This document shows positions 26,773-35,202 of a stretch of DNA of 64,000 bases, piece by piece. Position numbers and translations under genes: made by a program. Within the stretch, counting starts at the first letter, position 1, and every line of letters begins with the position of its first letter. Source of the DNA: Dyadobacter diqingensis (lineage in GTDB: Bacteria; Bacteroidota; Bacteroidia; Cytophagales; Spirosomataceae); assembly GCF_024220585.1 (NCBI RefSeq), contig NZ_JAMXKF010000004.1:620001-684000 (forward strand). The letters are read 5' to 3'. Below the pieces are notes generated by a model. The model did no database searches. It was not told where the DNA came from and saw only the letters and a program-made list of their open reading frames with translations.

Positions 26773-27846
26773 TTACGCAATTACGCTATTTTGTTTAAAT
26801 TTTTTCAAAGATTCCACCAAAAGCTCATTTTCCTCTTTTGTCCCCACGGTAATCCGCAAACATCCTTCACACAGATGTACCCGGGACCGGTCTCTGACAA
26901 TGATTGCCTCATCGATCAGATAGGCCATCACCGATTTTGGATCGTCAAAATGTACAAGCAGAAAATTGGCATCCGATGGAAATACTTTATTCACCAACGA
27001 TAAATTTTCCAGCATCGTACGTAAAGAAGCTCTTTCTTTCAGAATTTCTTTAACCATTTCGTCTTTTTTCTCCACAGCACCCAAACCTTCCAATAAAGCG
27101 CGCTGTGCAGGCAGACTGATATTATAAGGCGATTTGATTTTATTCAGGATCTTGATCAGCTCAGCCGAAGCGAAACACATCCCTGCACGGATTCCCGCAA
27201 GTCCCCAGGCTTTGGAAAAAGTTTGCAAAACAACCAGATTCGGGAAGGTATCCAGGCGGTCGATCCATGAAACTGAATCGGTGAAGTCTACATAGGCTTC
27301 GTCCACAACTACCAATCCGTTGAAGTTATTCAGGAGCGTTTCGATTGCTTCGTCCTGCATCACATTTCCCGTCGGGTTATTTGGCGTACAGACCCAGATA
27401 ATTTTAGTGTCCGGTGTAATCGCTTTCAAAACCGCATCCACGTCAATTTGATAATCGGTGGTAAGAGACACTTTATCAATCTGCACATTATGGATCGAAG
27501 CGCTTACTTCATACATGCCATAAGTCGGCGGAAGGATAATAACGCGATCTTTTTCTGGCGTACAGGTTGCTCTGATCAACAAATCGATTGGTTCATCGCT
27601 TCCGTTGCCAAGAAAAATACGGTTTGTACTGATATTTTTTATTGGGCTTAATTTCGCTTTTATTTCCGCCTGATACGGGTCCGGATACCGGTTATAATGC
27701 TCCTCTGTAACAGATCCGTAGGGATTTTCATTGGCATCCAGAAATGTACCTGCATGACCGGTGTATTCATCACGTGCAGAAGAATACGGAGCCAACGTTA
27801 AAATGTGGGGGCGAATGACCGAGTTCAGGTCGAAAGAGTTATTCAT
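26773..27846 (-). CDS. hisC: Histidinol-phosphate aminotransferase
   Basis: 357 aa fold-type I PLP aminotransferase that converts imidazole-acetol phosphate to histidinol phosphate in histidine synthesis. Seen: FLDANENPYG and GNGSDEPIDLLIRA near the N-terminus, VCTPNNPTGN, VVDEAYVDF, and the PLP-lysine motif TFSKAWGLAGIRAGM (~215). The C-terminal RVHLCEGCLRITVGT contains the phosphate-binding Arg region. It belongs with hisG and hisD upstream on the same strand, but a toxin-antitoxin pair now lies between hisD and hisC with only 55 bp before hisC. Confidence 0.95.
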   Translation of the reverse strand: MNNSFDLNSVIRPHILTLAPYSSARDEYTGHAGTFLDANENPYGSVTEEHYNRYPDPYQAEIKAKLSPIKNISTNRIFLGNGSDEPIDLLIRATCTPEKDRVIILPPTYGMYEVSASIHNVQIDKVSLTTDYQIDVDAVLKAITPDTKIIWVCTPNNPTGNVMQDEAIETLLNNFNGLVVVDEAYVDFTDSVSWIDRLDTFPNLVVLQTFSKAWGLAGIRAGMCFASAELIKILNKIKSPYNISLPAQRALLEGLGAVEKKDEMVKEILKERASLRTMLENLSLVNKVFPSDANFLLVHFDDPKSVMAYLIDEAIIVRDRSRVHLCEGCLRITVGTKEENELLVESLKKFKQNSVIA

Positions 27847-27901
27847 TTTTGTTACTAGTTGAGAGCATCATGCCGGCAGCTGCGGTTGATCTCATTTATT
27901 A

Positions 27902-28345
27902 TTAAAACAATCTTTTATCAAACTGGAAAGGTTCAAGATGGATCACCTTCACCGAAGCGGCCTCAGGGTGTGCCGGGTTAATCAGATAATTTTTTTCGGC
28001 TGGCACAATCGCAGATGGCACGCTCATCAGCAGTGATTCATTATTCTGAAGCCATAAATCCCCTACTTCCTTGCTCCATTGCTGATCCTGATACCAGTCA
28101 GCGGGCGGCGAGGTAAGGTTGATGACGGATGCCGAATCCGGCACGAATAACACCACCACCACATAACCCAGCGGAGGATTCGGTTGCTGCCAGTGCACTA
28201 TTATTTCCAGCATTGCCAGCGATCTCCGTGAAGCCGTATAAAGCATCGAATTTTGCGGAGTATTCCACCGGCCTCCGTGATAATATGCCCCGATACCGCT
28301 TAAATCATTCTGATATTCCGATCTGGTTATCCTGAATAATTCCAT
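27902..28345 (-). CDS. RES-family toxin (predicted NAD+ phosphorylase/glycohydrolase)
   Basis: 147 aa RES domain: conserved arginine in GGRWNTPQNSMLYTA, then SLAMLEIIVHW with the conserved Glu, and the C-terminal SAIVPAEKNYLINPAHP, the family signature with the S and N of the active pocket. RES toxins deplete NAD+ and are neutralised by the Xre/DUF2384 protein encoded just upstream. The start abuts the antitoxin stop (TAA then ATG), so expression is coupled. Sits inside the his gene order between hisD and hisC. Confidence 0.9.
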   Translation of the reverse strand: MELFRITRSEYQNDLSGIGAYYHGGRWNTPQNSMLYTASRRSLAMLEIIVHWQQPNPPLGYVVVVLFVPDSASVINLTSPPADWYQDQQWSKEVGDLWLQNNESLLMSVPSAIVPAEKNYLINPAHPEAASVKVIHLEPFQFDKRLF

Positions 28346-28774
28346 TTATGCAAAAATACCGTGTTCGATACGCCCCAGTTCTGTTTTTACCAATTCAATT
28401 CCGGCGTGCGTACGGAGGAACTGAATTGGTTTTTCACCGCCAAGGGCGAGGATATCGCGGTTCAGCCAATCCAGAAAATATTCCCTTCCCAATACCCGGG
28501 TACCCACAGAAAAAAGATCTGCCAGCGCAATAAGATGGTCAGAAACCACATTGCTCAACAGATCCGTATCGTTATAGCGCTGCAAATTTCTCGGTGTTAC
28601 GGGCAGAAGCAAAATAATATCCTTCAATTCCAGACCAACGGAATCAGCGAGATGCTGTATTGCCGCCTTGGGAATACCGTTTTCAGCAAGGTATGCAAGA
28701 TCAAAATCATTTTTGACGGAATGTTTAAGGACATTATAGCCACCCAAACGCTCATTAACCATAAATGCTGTCAT
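28346..28774 (-). CDS. Xre/ParS-type antitoxin (DUF2384, MbcA-like)
   Basis: About 142 aa. The C-terminal DUF2384 toxin-binding region is visible (LFSVGTRVLGREYFLDWLNRDILALGGEKPIQFLRTHAGIELVKTELGRIEHG), and the N-terminal half is a helix-turn-helix (AAIQHLADSVGLELKDIILLLPVTPRNLQRY). The frame can open at TTG 28786 or ATG 28774; the ATG is preferred. Immediately upstream a TATATTTG promoter element and a 10-bp perfect inverted repeat form a likely self-regulated promoter. Partner of the RES toxin that follows. Confidence 0.88.
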   Translation of the reverse strand: MTAFMVNERLGGYNVLKHSVKNDFDLAYLAENGIPKAAIQHLADSVGLELKDIILLLPVTPRNLQRYNDTDLLSNVVSDHLIALADLFSVGTRVLGREYFLDWLNRDILALGGEKPIQFLRTHAGIELVKTELGRIEHGIFA

Positions 28775-28811
28775 CTTTTCTATCAATTTAGAAGACCAGA
28801 AATTAGTCTTT

Positions 28812-28859
28812 CAAATATACGACATTTTTCCGTGTGTTATAATTTTACGAAAATTATAA
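28812..28859 (-). promoter_or_regulatory. Promoter and operator of the RES/Xre toxin-antitoxin pair
   Basis: On the minus strand TATATTTG (28819-28812) matches the -7 element TAnnTTTG. Upstream of it TTATAATTTT-CGT-AAAATTATAA (28859-28837) is a perfect 10-bp inverted repeat right after the hisD stop. It would cover the -33 region, fitting repression by the Xre antitoxin. It could alternatively act as a weak hisD terminator. Confidence 0.6.
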
Positions 28860-30128
28860 TCACAAAAGGGCATTTAACCTGATGCTCACCGCTCTTTTAT
28901 GCGCATCCAATGACTCCGCTTCCGCCATCGCTTCTACCGTCGGACCAATATTTTTGATCCCCGTCTCGGTGATATGCTGAACCGTAATTTTCTTCACAAA
29001 ACTATCCACAGAAACCCCGCTGTAAGCCCGGGCATAACCGTTTGTAGGCAGCGTGTGGTTGGTACCGGACGCATAATCGCCGCAGGATTCGGGCGTATAG
29101 TTTCCTAGAAAAATAGAACCTGCATTAACAATTTTATCAGAAACCACTTCTGCATCCTTCACACTTAGAATCAAGTGTTCTGCGGCATAATCGTTCAGGA
29201 TATCGATCGCTTCATAAGCCGAATTGACCAGAATTGCTTTGCTGTTTTCGATTGATTTGGAAGCCAGTTCACGCCTTGGAAGCTGATCCAACTGTGATGT
29301 CAGTTCTTCATTTACAGCACTTAAAAATTTCTCGCTTGTAGAAACCAGAAGCACCTGACTATCGGCACCGTGTTCTGCCTGCGACAACAAATCGGCTGCT
29401 ACAAAAGCAGGAACCGCCGTATCGTCGGCATACACCGCAACCTCCGAAGGTCCCGCAGGCATATCAATGGCTACGCCTTCCTTGCTCACCAACATTTTAG
29501 CCGTGGTAACATATTGATTACCAGGACCAAATATTTTATAAACTTTGGGGACACTTTCCGTTCCGTACGCCAAAGCAGCAATCGCCTGCGCGCCGCCAAT
29601 TCTGAATGCAGCAGTAACTCCAACGAGTTTCGCTGCAAATAAAATAGCCGGATGGTTTGAAGGCGTACAAAGCACCACTTCTTTACAACCCGCAAGCTGT
29701 GCCGGAATACCCAGCATCAGCACGGTACTGAACAAAGGAGCAGTACCGCCAGGAATATAAATTCCTACTTTTTCAATACCCACGCTGCGTCGCCAGCATG
29801 TAACGCCCGGCATGGTCTCAATCTTTTCAACCGACTGCAATTGCGCTTTATGAAAAGTATAAATATTCTGATAAGCCTGACGGATCGCTGTTTTCAATGT
29901 TGAATCCAGCTGCCCTTCGGCGGCATCAAACTCTTCCTGGGAAAAAGCAAATTCTGATAAGTCTACACCATCAAATTTTTTCGCCAGTTCCCTCAGTCCT
30001 TCGTCACCTTTTGTTTTAACCAGATCCAGAATCGGCAAAACCTTTCCTTCGATCGCAAAAGAATCCTGAACAGGCCGTGTCAGTAAATCCGGCCATTCAC
30101 TTCTTTCAGGATAAGAAATTATATTCAT
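28860..30128 (-). CDS. hisD: Histidinol dehydrogenase
   Basis: 422 aa, the normal HisD length. It oxidises histidinol to histidine in two NAD+-dependent steps using Zn2+. Family motifs: VGIYIPGGTAPLFSTVLMLG, FRIGGAQAIAALAYGT, KIFGPGNQYVTTAK, DMPAGPSEVAVYAD, LLSQAEHGADSQVLLV (the zinc-binding Gln/His region) and the C-terminal GSIFLGNYTPESCGDYASGTNH. Transcribed after hisG with 56 bp between them. Its stop is followed directly by the operator of the RES/Xre module. Confidence 0.96.
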   Translation of the reverse strand: MNIISYPERSEWPDLLTRPVQDSFAIEGKVLPILDLVKTKGDEGLRELAKKFDGVDLSEFAFSQEEFDAAEGQLDSTLKTAIRQAYQNIYTFHKAQLQSVEKIETMPGVTCWRRSVGIEKVGIYIPGGTAPLFSTVLMLGIPAQLAGCKEVVLCTPSNHPAILFAAKLVGVTAAFRIGGAQAIAALAYGTESVPKVYKIFGPGNQYVTTAKMLVSKEGVAIDMPAGPSEVAVYADDTAVPAFVAADLLSQAEHGADSQVLLVSTSEKFLSAVNEELTSQLDQLPRRELASKSIENSKAILVNSAYEAIDILNDYAAEHLILSVKDAEVVSDKIVNAGSIFLGNYTPESCGDYASGTNHTLPTNGYARAYSGVSVDSFVKKITVQHITETGIKNIGPTVEAMAEAESLDAHKRAVSIRLNALL

Positions 30129-30184
30129 AATTACTAAGTATTCATCGTTCCGCTGAAAGCCAATTGCTGACAGCCGACAGCATT

Positions 30185-31045
30185 TTAAAGAATCATTTTC
30201 TCAATCGGGATCACCAGAATTCCCTCTGCACCTGCCTGTCTGATCTTTTCTATATTTTCCCAGAAATCATTTTCGTTGATCACCGAATGAATCGAACACC
30301 AGCCCTCCGTAGCCAACGGCATTACGGTCGGCGCTTTCATGCCCGGCAAATATTTAGTGATCTCATCTACTGCGTTTGTCGGGCAGTTCAATAAAATATA
30401 TTTGTTGTTTTTTGCAACCTGAACCGATTTGATACGGAACAAAAGCTGATCCAATAACACCTGCTGCTCAGCCGTCAAATGTTTGCTGGCGATCATCACC
30501 GCTTCCGATTTGAAAATCGTCTGCACTTCTTTCAACCCGTTGCTCAGCAAAGTACTTCCCGAGCTTACGATATCACAAACTGCATCAGCCAGGCCAATAC
30601 TCGGTGCAATTTCTACGGAACCGCTGATTTCGTGGATCTGTGCGGTAACGTTATTTTCAGCAAGATATTTACCCAAAAGTTTTGGATAAGAAGTTGCAAT
30701 ACTTTTTCCTTCAAGGTCCTGAACGCCGCTATAATCGTGCTCTCTCAAAACACCAATCGAAAGACGGCATTTCGAAAAGCCCAGTTTATGCACCGTATTT
30801 ACATCTCTGTCCGACTCTTCCGAAACATTTTCTCCGACAATTCCCAGATGTGCAACGCCGTCTTCCACATAACCCGGAATATCGTCATCGCGTAAAAACA
30901 AAATTTCAGCTGGGAAATTGGTAGCCGACGTTTTAAGCTTTCCGGCTCCGTTATCAAAACGAATACCACATTCTTTGATCAGCTTCAAAGAATCTTCACT
31001 TAACCGACCTGACTTTTGTATTGCAATTCGTAATATGTTATTCAT
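30185..31045 (-). CDS. hisG: ATP phosphoribosyltransferase, long form
   Basis: 286 aa, the long HisG form: two periplasmic-binding-like catalytic domains (IQKSGRLSEDSLKLIKECGI; SGSVEIAPSIGLADAVCDIVSSGSTLLSNGL) followed by a C-terminal ACT-like regulatory domain of ~75 residues (APTVMPLATEGWCSIHSVINENDFWENIE), the site of histidine feedback in long-form enzymes. It catalyses the first step of histidine synthesis. No HisZ is needed with the long form, and hisS nearby is a genuine tRNA synthetase. Confidence 0.96.
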   Translation of the reverse strand: MNNILRIAIQKSGRLSEDSLKLIKECGIRFDNGAGKLKTSATNFPAEILFLRDDDIPGYVEDGVAHLGIVGENVSEESDRDVNTVHKLGFSKCRLSIGVLREHDYSGVQDLEGKSIATSYPKLLGKYLAENNVTAQIHEISGSVEIAPSIGLADAVCDIVSSGSTLLSNGLKEVQTIFKSEAVMIASKHLTAEQQVLLDQLLFRIKSVQVAKNNKYILLNCPTNAVDEITKYLPGMKAPTVMPLATEGWCSIHSVINENDFWENIEKIRQAGAEGILVIPIEKMIL

Positions 31046-31134
31046 GATTTTTTAAAATGGGCTGGGGCTTTCGGCGGGGCCTCCCCGGCAGTCAGCTTAT
31101 ATGCTATTGTTTATTATTTATAAATCCGTCCGGT

Positions 31135-32493
31135 TTATTGTACAACCGCTATTAATTCCTCAACAGTTCCCTTTTGCTGCTCCCCTGTTTTCATATTTTT
31201 CAAAGTAAGCTGTCCTGTACTGATTTCGTCAGAACCGATCAGGATCACAAAAGGAATATTTTTACGATCGGCATAATCCAGCTGCTTTTTCAGTTTCACC
31301 GAATCCGGATACATTTCTGTATTAATTCCGGCCTCGCGCAATTTTGGCAAAATAGACAAACCGTATTGAAACGCCTGCTGATCAAAATTCGAGATCATTA
31401 CCTTCGTACTGATCGCCTGATTTTCAGGAAAAAGATTTAATTCTTCCATCACATCATAAATCCTGTCGACGCCAAAGGATATTCCAACGCCCGAAATTCC
31501 GGGCACACCGAAAGTCCCGGTCAGGTTATCGTATCTTCCGCCGCCGCAAATGCTGCCTATCTGCACATTATTGGCCTTCACTTCGAAGATTGCCCCGGTG
31601 TAATAAGACAACCCTCTGGCCAGTGTTACATCAAACTGAATACGGGCGTTTTTCAAGCCAAGCGCATCCACCATATTCCATACCTGCTCCAATTCGTCAA
31701 TTCCTTTCAACCCGATTTCAGAACTGGCAAGCCAGGTCCGCAGGTCAGCAAAAGGATTTTCACCACCGGTTAACGAAAAAACAGGATCCAGCAAAGTGAT
31801 GCTTTCCTCCGAAAAATTACGCTCGCGCAACTCATCAATCACCTTTTCCTTACCGATTTTATCAAGTTTGTCGATCGCAACGCATAAAGTTCCTTCCTGT
31901 CCGTGCGCGCCGATCATATCAGCAATCCCGGTCAAAATTTTCCTGTTATTGATTTTAACCGTAAAATCTTCGATACCCAGCTGAGGTAAAATATCATGCA
32001 GCAGCAATACAATTTCCGCTTCACAAAGTAACGACTCCGTACCAACAACATCGGCATCACATTGGTAAAATTCACGGTAGCGGCCTTTTTGCGGACGATC
32101 CGCTCTCCAAACCGGCTGAATCTGATATCTTTTAAAAGGCATCACCAGCGTACCACGGTTCATCACCACATACCGTGCAAAAGGGACCGTCAAATCATAA
32201 CGCAAACCCTTTTCCGAAATCTTGTTTGTCAGTGGCTTGTAACCTGCATTCCAGTCCGCCTCGGTAAGTTTTCCGCTAAAATCGCCTGAATTTAAAAGTT
32301 TAAAAAGAAGCTGATCTCCTTCATCGCCGTATTTGCCCATCAAAACAGAAAGGTTTTCAAAAGCAGGCGTTTCCAAAGGCTGGAATCCATAACGTTGGAA
32401 AGAGCGCCGGATGGTATCAAATATAAAGGTGCGTTTCACCATTTGTTCGGGACCGAAGTCACGGGTGCCGCGGGCAAGGCTTGGTTTACTCAT
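31135..32493 (-). CDS. hisS: Histidyl-tRNA synthetase
   Basis: 452 aa class II synthetase. Motif 2 region RADRPQKGRYREFYQCDADVV, histidine-specific LARGLSYYTGAIFEV and GSICGGGRYDNLTG (motif near HisA box), motif 3 GVGISFGVDRIYDVM, and the C-terminal anticodon-binding domain from ~355 (TKVMISNFDQQAFQYG... LIGSDEISTGQLTLKNM). It lies 89 bp upstream of hisG on the same strand; the pairing of hisS with the his genes is a plausible co-regulated unit. The intergenic gap holds a short GC stem (31075-31087) with no T run. Confidence 0.96.
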   Translation of the reverse strand: MSKPSLARGTRDFGPEQMVKRTFIFDTIRRSFQRYGFQPLETPAFENLSVLMGKYGDEGDQLLFKLLNSGDFSGKLTEADWNAGYKPLTNKISEKGLRYDLTVPFARYVVMNRGTLVMPFKRYQIQPVWRADRPQKGRYREFYQCDADVVGTESLLCEAEIVLLLHDILPQLGIEDFTVKINNRKILTGIADMIGAHGQEGTLCVAIDKLDKIGKEKVIDELRERNFSEESITLLDPVFSLTGGENPFADLRTWLASSEIGLKGIDELEQVWNMVDALGLKNARIQFDVTLARGLSYYTGAIFEVKANNVQIGSICGGGRYDNLTGTFGVPGISGVGISFGVDRIYDVMEELNLFPENQAISTKVMISNFDQQAFQYGLSILPKLREAGINTEMYPDSVKLKKQLDYADRKNIPFVILIGSDEISTGQLTLKNMKTGEQQKGTVEELIAVVQ

Positions 32494-32693
32494 TCTAATT
32501 TAAAAAATCTTCAAATAGTCAATCGCTGTTATAAATGTTTAGTTCCCTATCCTTTCATTTTCCGCGAACAGCTCCGTGCTGAAACCGAAATTTGAAACAG
32601 GTAAAACGTATATATTCAGCATTTAAAAATGTAAAGTTAGAGAGGTTATGCAATTTTTATGACTATTTGCTACTTTATTTACGCATTTTTCCC

Positions 32694-32701
32694 TAATTTT
32701 G
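32694..32701 (+). promoter_or_regulatory. Predicted -7 promoter element
   Basis: TAATTTTG, exact to TAnnTTTG, 29 bp before the small basic protein start at 32731. A -33 TTTG occurs at 32666-32669 but with a longer than usual spacer. Confidence 0.5.
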
Positions 32702-32730
32702 CGGCTCTTTCACAAAACAATAATTTTAAA

Positions 32731-32883
32731 ATGGGAGTTACGGAACTAAAACGTAAGAGTCGTAGAAATAAAGCTGTGGCAAACAATCGTACAGCAACAA
32801 TCAAAAACCTTTTGCGTAAGCCAGAAGTAAGAAATGTCGACGTTGAGGCTATCAAAGCACAGTTTGAAGCTAACAAGCAATAA
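32731..32883 (+). CDS. Small basic protein of 50 residues
   Basis: The frame is open further upstream (to 32659), but that part overlaps the promoter element and encodes a non-matching hydrophobic leader; the ATG at 32731 gives MGVTELKRKSRRNKAVANNR followed by an alpha-helical, lysine-rich remainder (KNLLRKPEVRNVDVEAIKAQF). No domain is recognised. The good promoter, basic N-terminus and short conserved-looking frame suggest a real small nucleic-acid- or ribosome-associated protein, but this is inference. Confidence 0.65.
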   Translation: MGVTELKRKSRRNKAVANNRTATIKNLLRKPEVRNVDVEAIKAQFEANKQ

Positions 32884-32914
32884 TCAAACGCCTCTCCGAT
32901 ACTATGTTATCAAC

Positions 32915-32949
32915 AAGTCCCTGTCAATCTGTTTTGGTAGGGCTTTTTG
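32915..32949 (+). terminator. Weak intrinsic terminator
   Basis: AAGTCC and GGGCTT can pair (one G-T pair), followed by TTTTGTTTTTTTG, downstream of the small basic protein gene and overlapping the end of the convergent membrane protein gene. Confidence 0.4.
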
Positions 32950-33313
32950 TTTTTTTGTCGGATTTGCCTTTCCGGGCTGGTGATTTGCGGATTTCTTTGG
33001 CATTCACCTTGCGTAAAAGCTGACGCATGCTGCGTCTGGTTTCCCGGCGAACATCAAGTAGTATACGAAATCTGAGTGCTTCGCCAAAAAAAATCAGACC
33101 GGTATTAATTAAGGCAAGGCTGTACAATCCAAGCAATACCCAAACCTGCGTTGGTTCACCGATACGGCGCTGATGGGCCGCTTCGCTTAATACCCAAAGG
33201 CCGCAACTGAATAAAAACAGTCCCAAAGGAGCCAGAATCAGCCACTTGGTACGTGTTGACATTCTTTTGATCAGTTGCTTGCCCGGTGGCTTTGGATTAT
33301 GTGCTGGAATCAT
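32924..33313 (-). CDS. Two-TM membrane protein with basic C-terminal tail
   Basis: 129 aa. Two hydrophobic helices (~23-43 LILAPLGLFLFSCGLWVL and ~58-78 VLLGLYSLALINTGLIFFG) are followed by a cytoplasmic tail very rich in lysine and arginine (RRETRRSMRQLLRKVNAKE...RKGKSDKKTKSP). The start may be at 33313 or at the internal Met18 (MSTRTKW). No family is recognised. Monocistronic between the small basic protein gene (convergent) and the methyltransferase gene (divergent). Confidence 0.6.
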   Translation of the reverse strand: MIPAHNPKPPGKQLIKRMSTRTKWLILAPLGLFLFSCGLWVLSEAAHQRRIGEPTQVWVLLGLYSLALINTGLIFFGEALRFRILLDVRRETRRSMRQLLRKVNAKEIRKSPARKGKSDKKTKSPTKTD

Positions 33314-33372
33314 TTTAAGAGAATATTACTGAGTAAGAACATAAAATTATTAATTTTTAATCAATTGGTTTA

Positions 33373-34149
33373 ATGAAAGCCATCATAAGTTTAGTTTTAC
33401 GTTATATTCCGCGTCCCTATTTACAATTAATTGGCCATTGGGTAGCCCGTTTTCTGAGCATTTTTTACATCGGAAACAAAGTAGAGTGCCCTGTCTGCGA
33501 CAGCCAATACCGCCAGTTTCTGCCTTACGGACGAAATACATCCAGCCGGGATAACGCCCTGTGTCCCCACTGTTTATCGCTGGAAAGGCACCGTTTGATG
33601 GGACTATATTTAAAACGTAAAACCAACTTTTTCACTGCCGATCTTAAAGTTCTGCATGTTGCGCCGGAGTACTGTTTTATTGACCGCTTCGAGCACATGA
33701 AAAATCTTGATTATATCACCGCCGATATTGAATCACCGCTGGCAAAAGTGAAAATGGACATTCATGATATTCCTTTTCCTGATAACACTTTTGATGTGGC
33801 TTTCTGCAACCACGTAATGGAGCACGTAGACGACTATATCAGAGCCATGAGTGAATTACACCGCGTTTTGAAGCCAGGAGGCTGGGCGTTGATCCAGTCG
33901 CCGCAGGATATGAAATACGCAACAACATATGAAGACCCGACCATAACCGATCCGCGTGAACGCGAAATTCACTTCCTGCAAAACGACCACCTGCGTCTTT
34001 TTGGAAGAAATTACGGACGTGAACTCGAAAAGGGCGGATTCACAGTTAAAGAAGACCGTTTTGTGATGGACGAACTTACGCCCGCAGAAGTAAAACGGTA
34101 TGCTCTTCCCGCGGAAGAAATTGTATATTTTTGCCAGAAAACGGTATAA
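33373..34149 (+). CDS. SAM-dependent methyltransferase with N-terminal zinc ribbon
   Basis: 258 aa. N-terminal CPVC (Cys39, Cys42) and CPHC (Cys64, Cys67) form a likely zinc ribbon. A class I methyltransferase domain of the Methyltransf_11 type follows: LKVLHVAPEYCF in place of the usual GxGxG, then ADIESPLAKVKMDIHDIPF, FDVAFCNHVMEHVDDY and LHRVLKPGGWALIQSP. The altered motif I is typical of a subgroup near glycan-synthesis genes. The adjacent convergent glycosyltransferase gene fits a role in surface polysaccharide or glycolipid modification (inference). Confidence 0.8.
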   Translation: MKAIISLVLRYIPRPYLQLIGHWVARFLSIFYIGNKVECPVCDSQYRQFLPYGRNTSSRDNALCPHCLSLERHRLMGLYLKRKTNFFTADLKVLHVAPEYCFIDRFEHMKNLDYITADIESPLAKVKMDIHDIPFPDNTFDVAFCNHVMEHVDDYIRAMSELHRVLKPGGWALIQSPQDMKYATTYEDPTITDPREREIHFLQNDHLRLFGRNYGRELEKGGFTVKEDRFVMDELTPAEVKRYALPAEEIVYFCQKTV

Positions 34150-34152
34150 AAA

Positions 34153-34179
34153 AACCGACAGCTGTTAATACTGTCGGTT
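34153..34179. terminator. Bidirectional intrinsic terminator
   Basis: AACCGACAG (34153-34161) pairs with CTGTCGGTT (34171-34179) after a run of A; between convergent methyltransferase and glycosyltransferase genes. Confidence 0.8.
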
Positions 34180-34187
34180 CCATAAAT

Positions 34188-35198
34188 TTATGAAGGATAT
34201 TCAATCGTCGCGCCGGTTTCCCGGTGCGATTTTTTTTCCCATATCCTCGTCCATCCTTCCTGAATAAAGCCCACGCCATAACCAAAAAGCTGGACAAAAG
34301 CAGCCATTACACTTAGAACGGCCACTTCCAGACTTTTCGTCGTTTTCACGGCATCGATAAATAAAAGGACTATATACAGCGTTAATCCCGCAACTCCGAG
34401 ATAGAAAAAAGGTTTGAACACAAAAAACCAGACCGGAATACTGCTCACACCGAGTGTAAACAGCAACGGAAAAGTGTGTACCAGCTTTAATTCATCCGGA
34501 TAAAACCTGGCAATATTGATCCTGGCGCGGCCAAAAAATTTCAGCTGTCTGAAAAACTGGGCAAACTGGGTTCGTCTTTTATGATAAATAAATGCTTCCG
34601 GGATCAGCGCAGACTTGAAACCGAGACGCAGCGCCGCAATGCTGAACAGGATATCCTCTCCCATCCGGCTCGTAAGAAAACCACCTGTACGTTCCCAAAC
34701 CGTACGCGAAAGCCCCATGTTGAAGCTGCGCGGATGAAAGGTCCCGCCCATGTTGTTCTTTTTCCCGCGGATACCACCCGTCGTAAAAAAAGAGGTCATG
34801 GAATAACTGATTGCTTTCTGGATCGGTGAGAAAGAGGGGTGATCCGTATCCGGCCCGCCATAAAGATCAACATATTGCTGATTCAGCCTCGCTTCCACAA
34901 TCGCCAGATAATCCGGCTCGATCAACGCGTCTGAATCCAGGAGGATAAAATAATCCCCCGATGCTTTTTCAAAACCGGTATTTCTTGCAAAACCCTGTCC
35001 TCCATTTTCCTTGTAAAAGTAATGGATATCCAGTCGGCCTTGGAAAGACTCAACCACCTGATCCGCTTTGATCTTCGAACCATCTTCAACAATGATGACC
35101 TCGAAATTTCTGAAAGTCTGCACGCTCAGGCACGTCAATAATTCCTGCAACTCGTCAGGACGGTTATAAACAGGAATTATGACCGAATATTTACGCAT
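34188..35198 (-). CDS. Family 2 glycosyltransferase, membrane-associated
   Basis: 336 aa. GT-A fold: SVIIPVYNRPDELQELL at the start, VIIVEDGS (nucleotide contact), GGQGFARNTG, then the metal-binding FILLDSDALIEP (DxD ~92-94) and WERTGGF with a distal GEDILFS acceptor motif. C-terminal hydrophobic segments (~245-300) anchor it to the membrane. It starts 4 bp after the hemL stop, so it is in the hemL transcript. Probably a polysaccharide or glycolipid sugar transferase; donor and acceptor unknown. Confidence 0.9.
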   Translation of the reverse strand: MRKYSVIIPVYNRPDELQELLTCLSVQTFRNFEVIIVEDGSKIKADQVVESFQGRLDIHYFYKENGGQGFARNTGFEKASGDYFILLDSDALIEPDYLAIVEARLNQQYVDLYGGPDTDHPSFSPIQKAISYSMTSFFTTGGIRGKKNNMGGTFHPRSFNMGLSRTVWERTGGFLTSRMGEDILFSIAALRLGFKSALIPEAFIYHKRRTQFAQFFRQLKFFGRARINIARFYPDELKLVHTFPLLFTLGVSSIPVWFFVFKPFFYLGVAGLTLYIVLLFIDAVKTTKSLEVAVLSVMAAFVQLFGYGVGFIQEGWTRIWEKKSHRETGATIEYPS

Positions 35199-35202
35199 TA
35201 TC

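Noticed and set aside
31075..31087. GC-rich hairpin CGGGG-CCT-CCCCG between hisG and hisS
   Set aside because: Only 5 bp and no T run on the minus strand, so not called a terminator or riboswitch.
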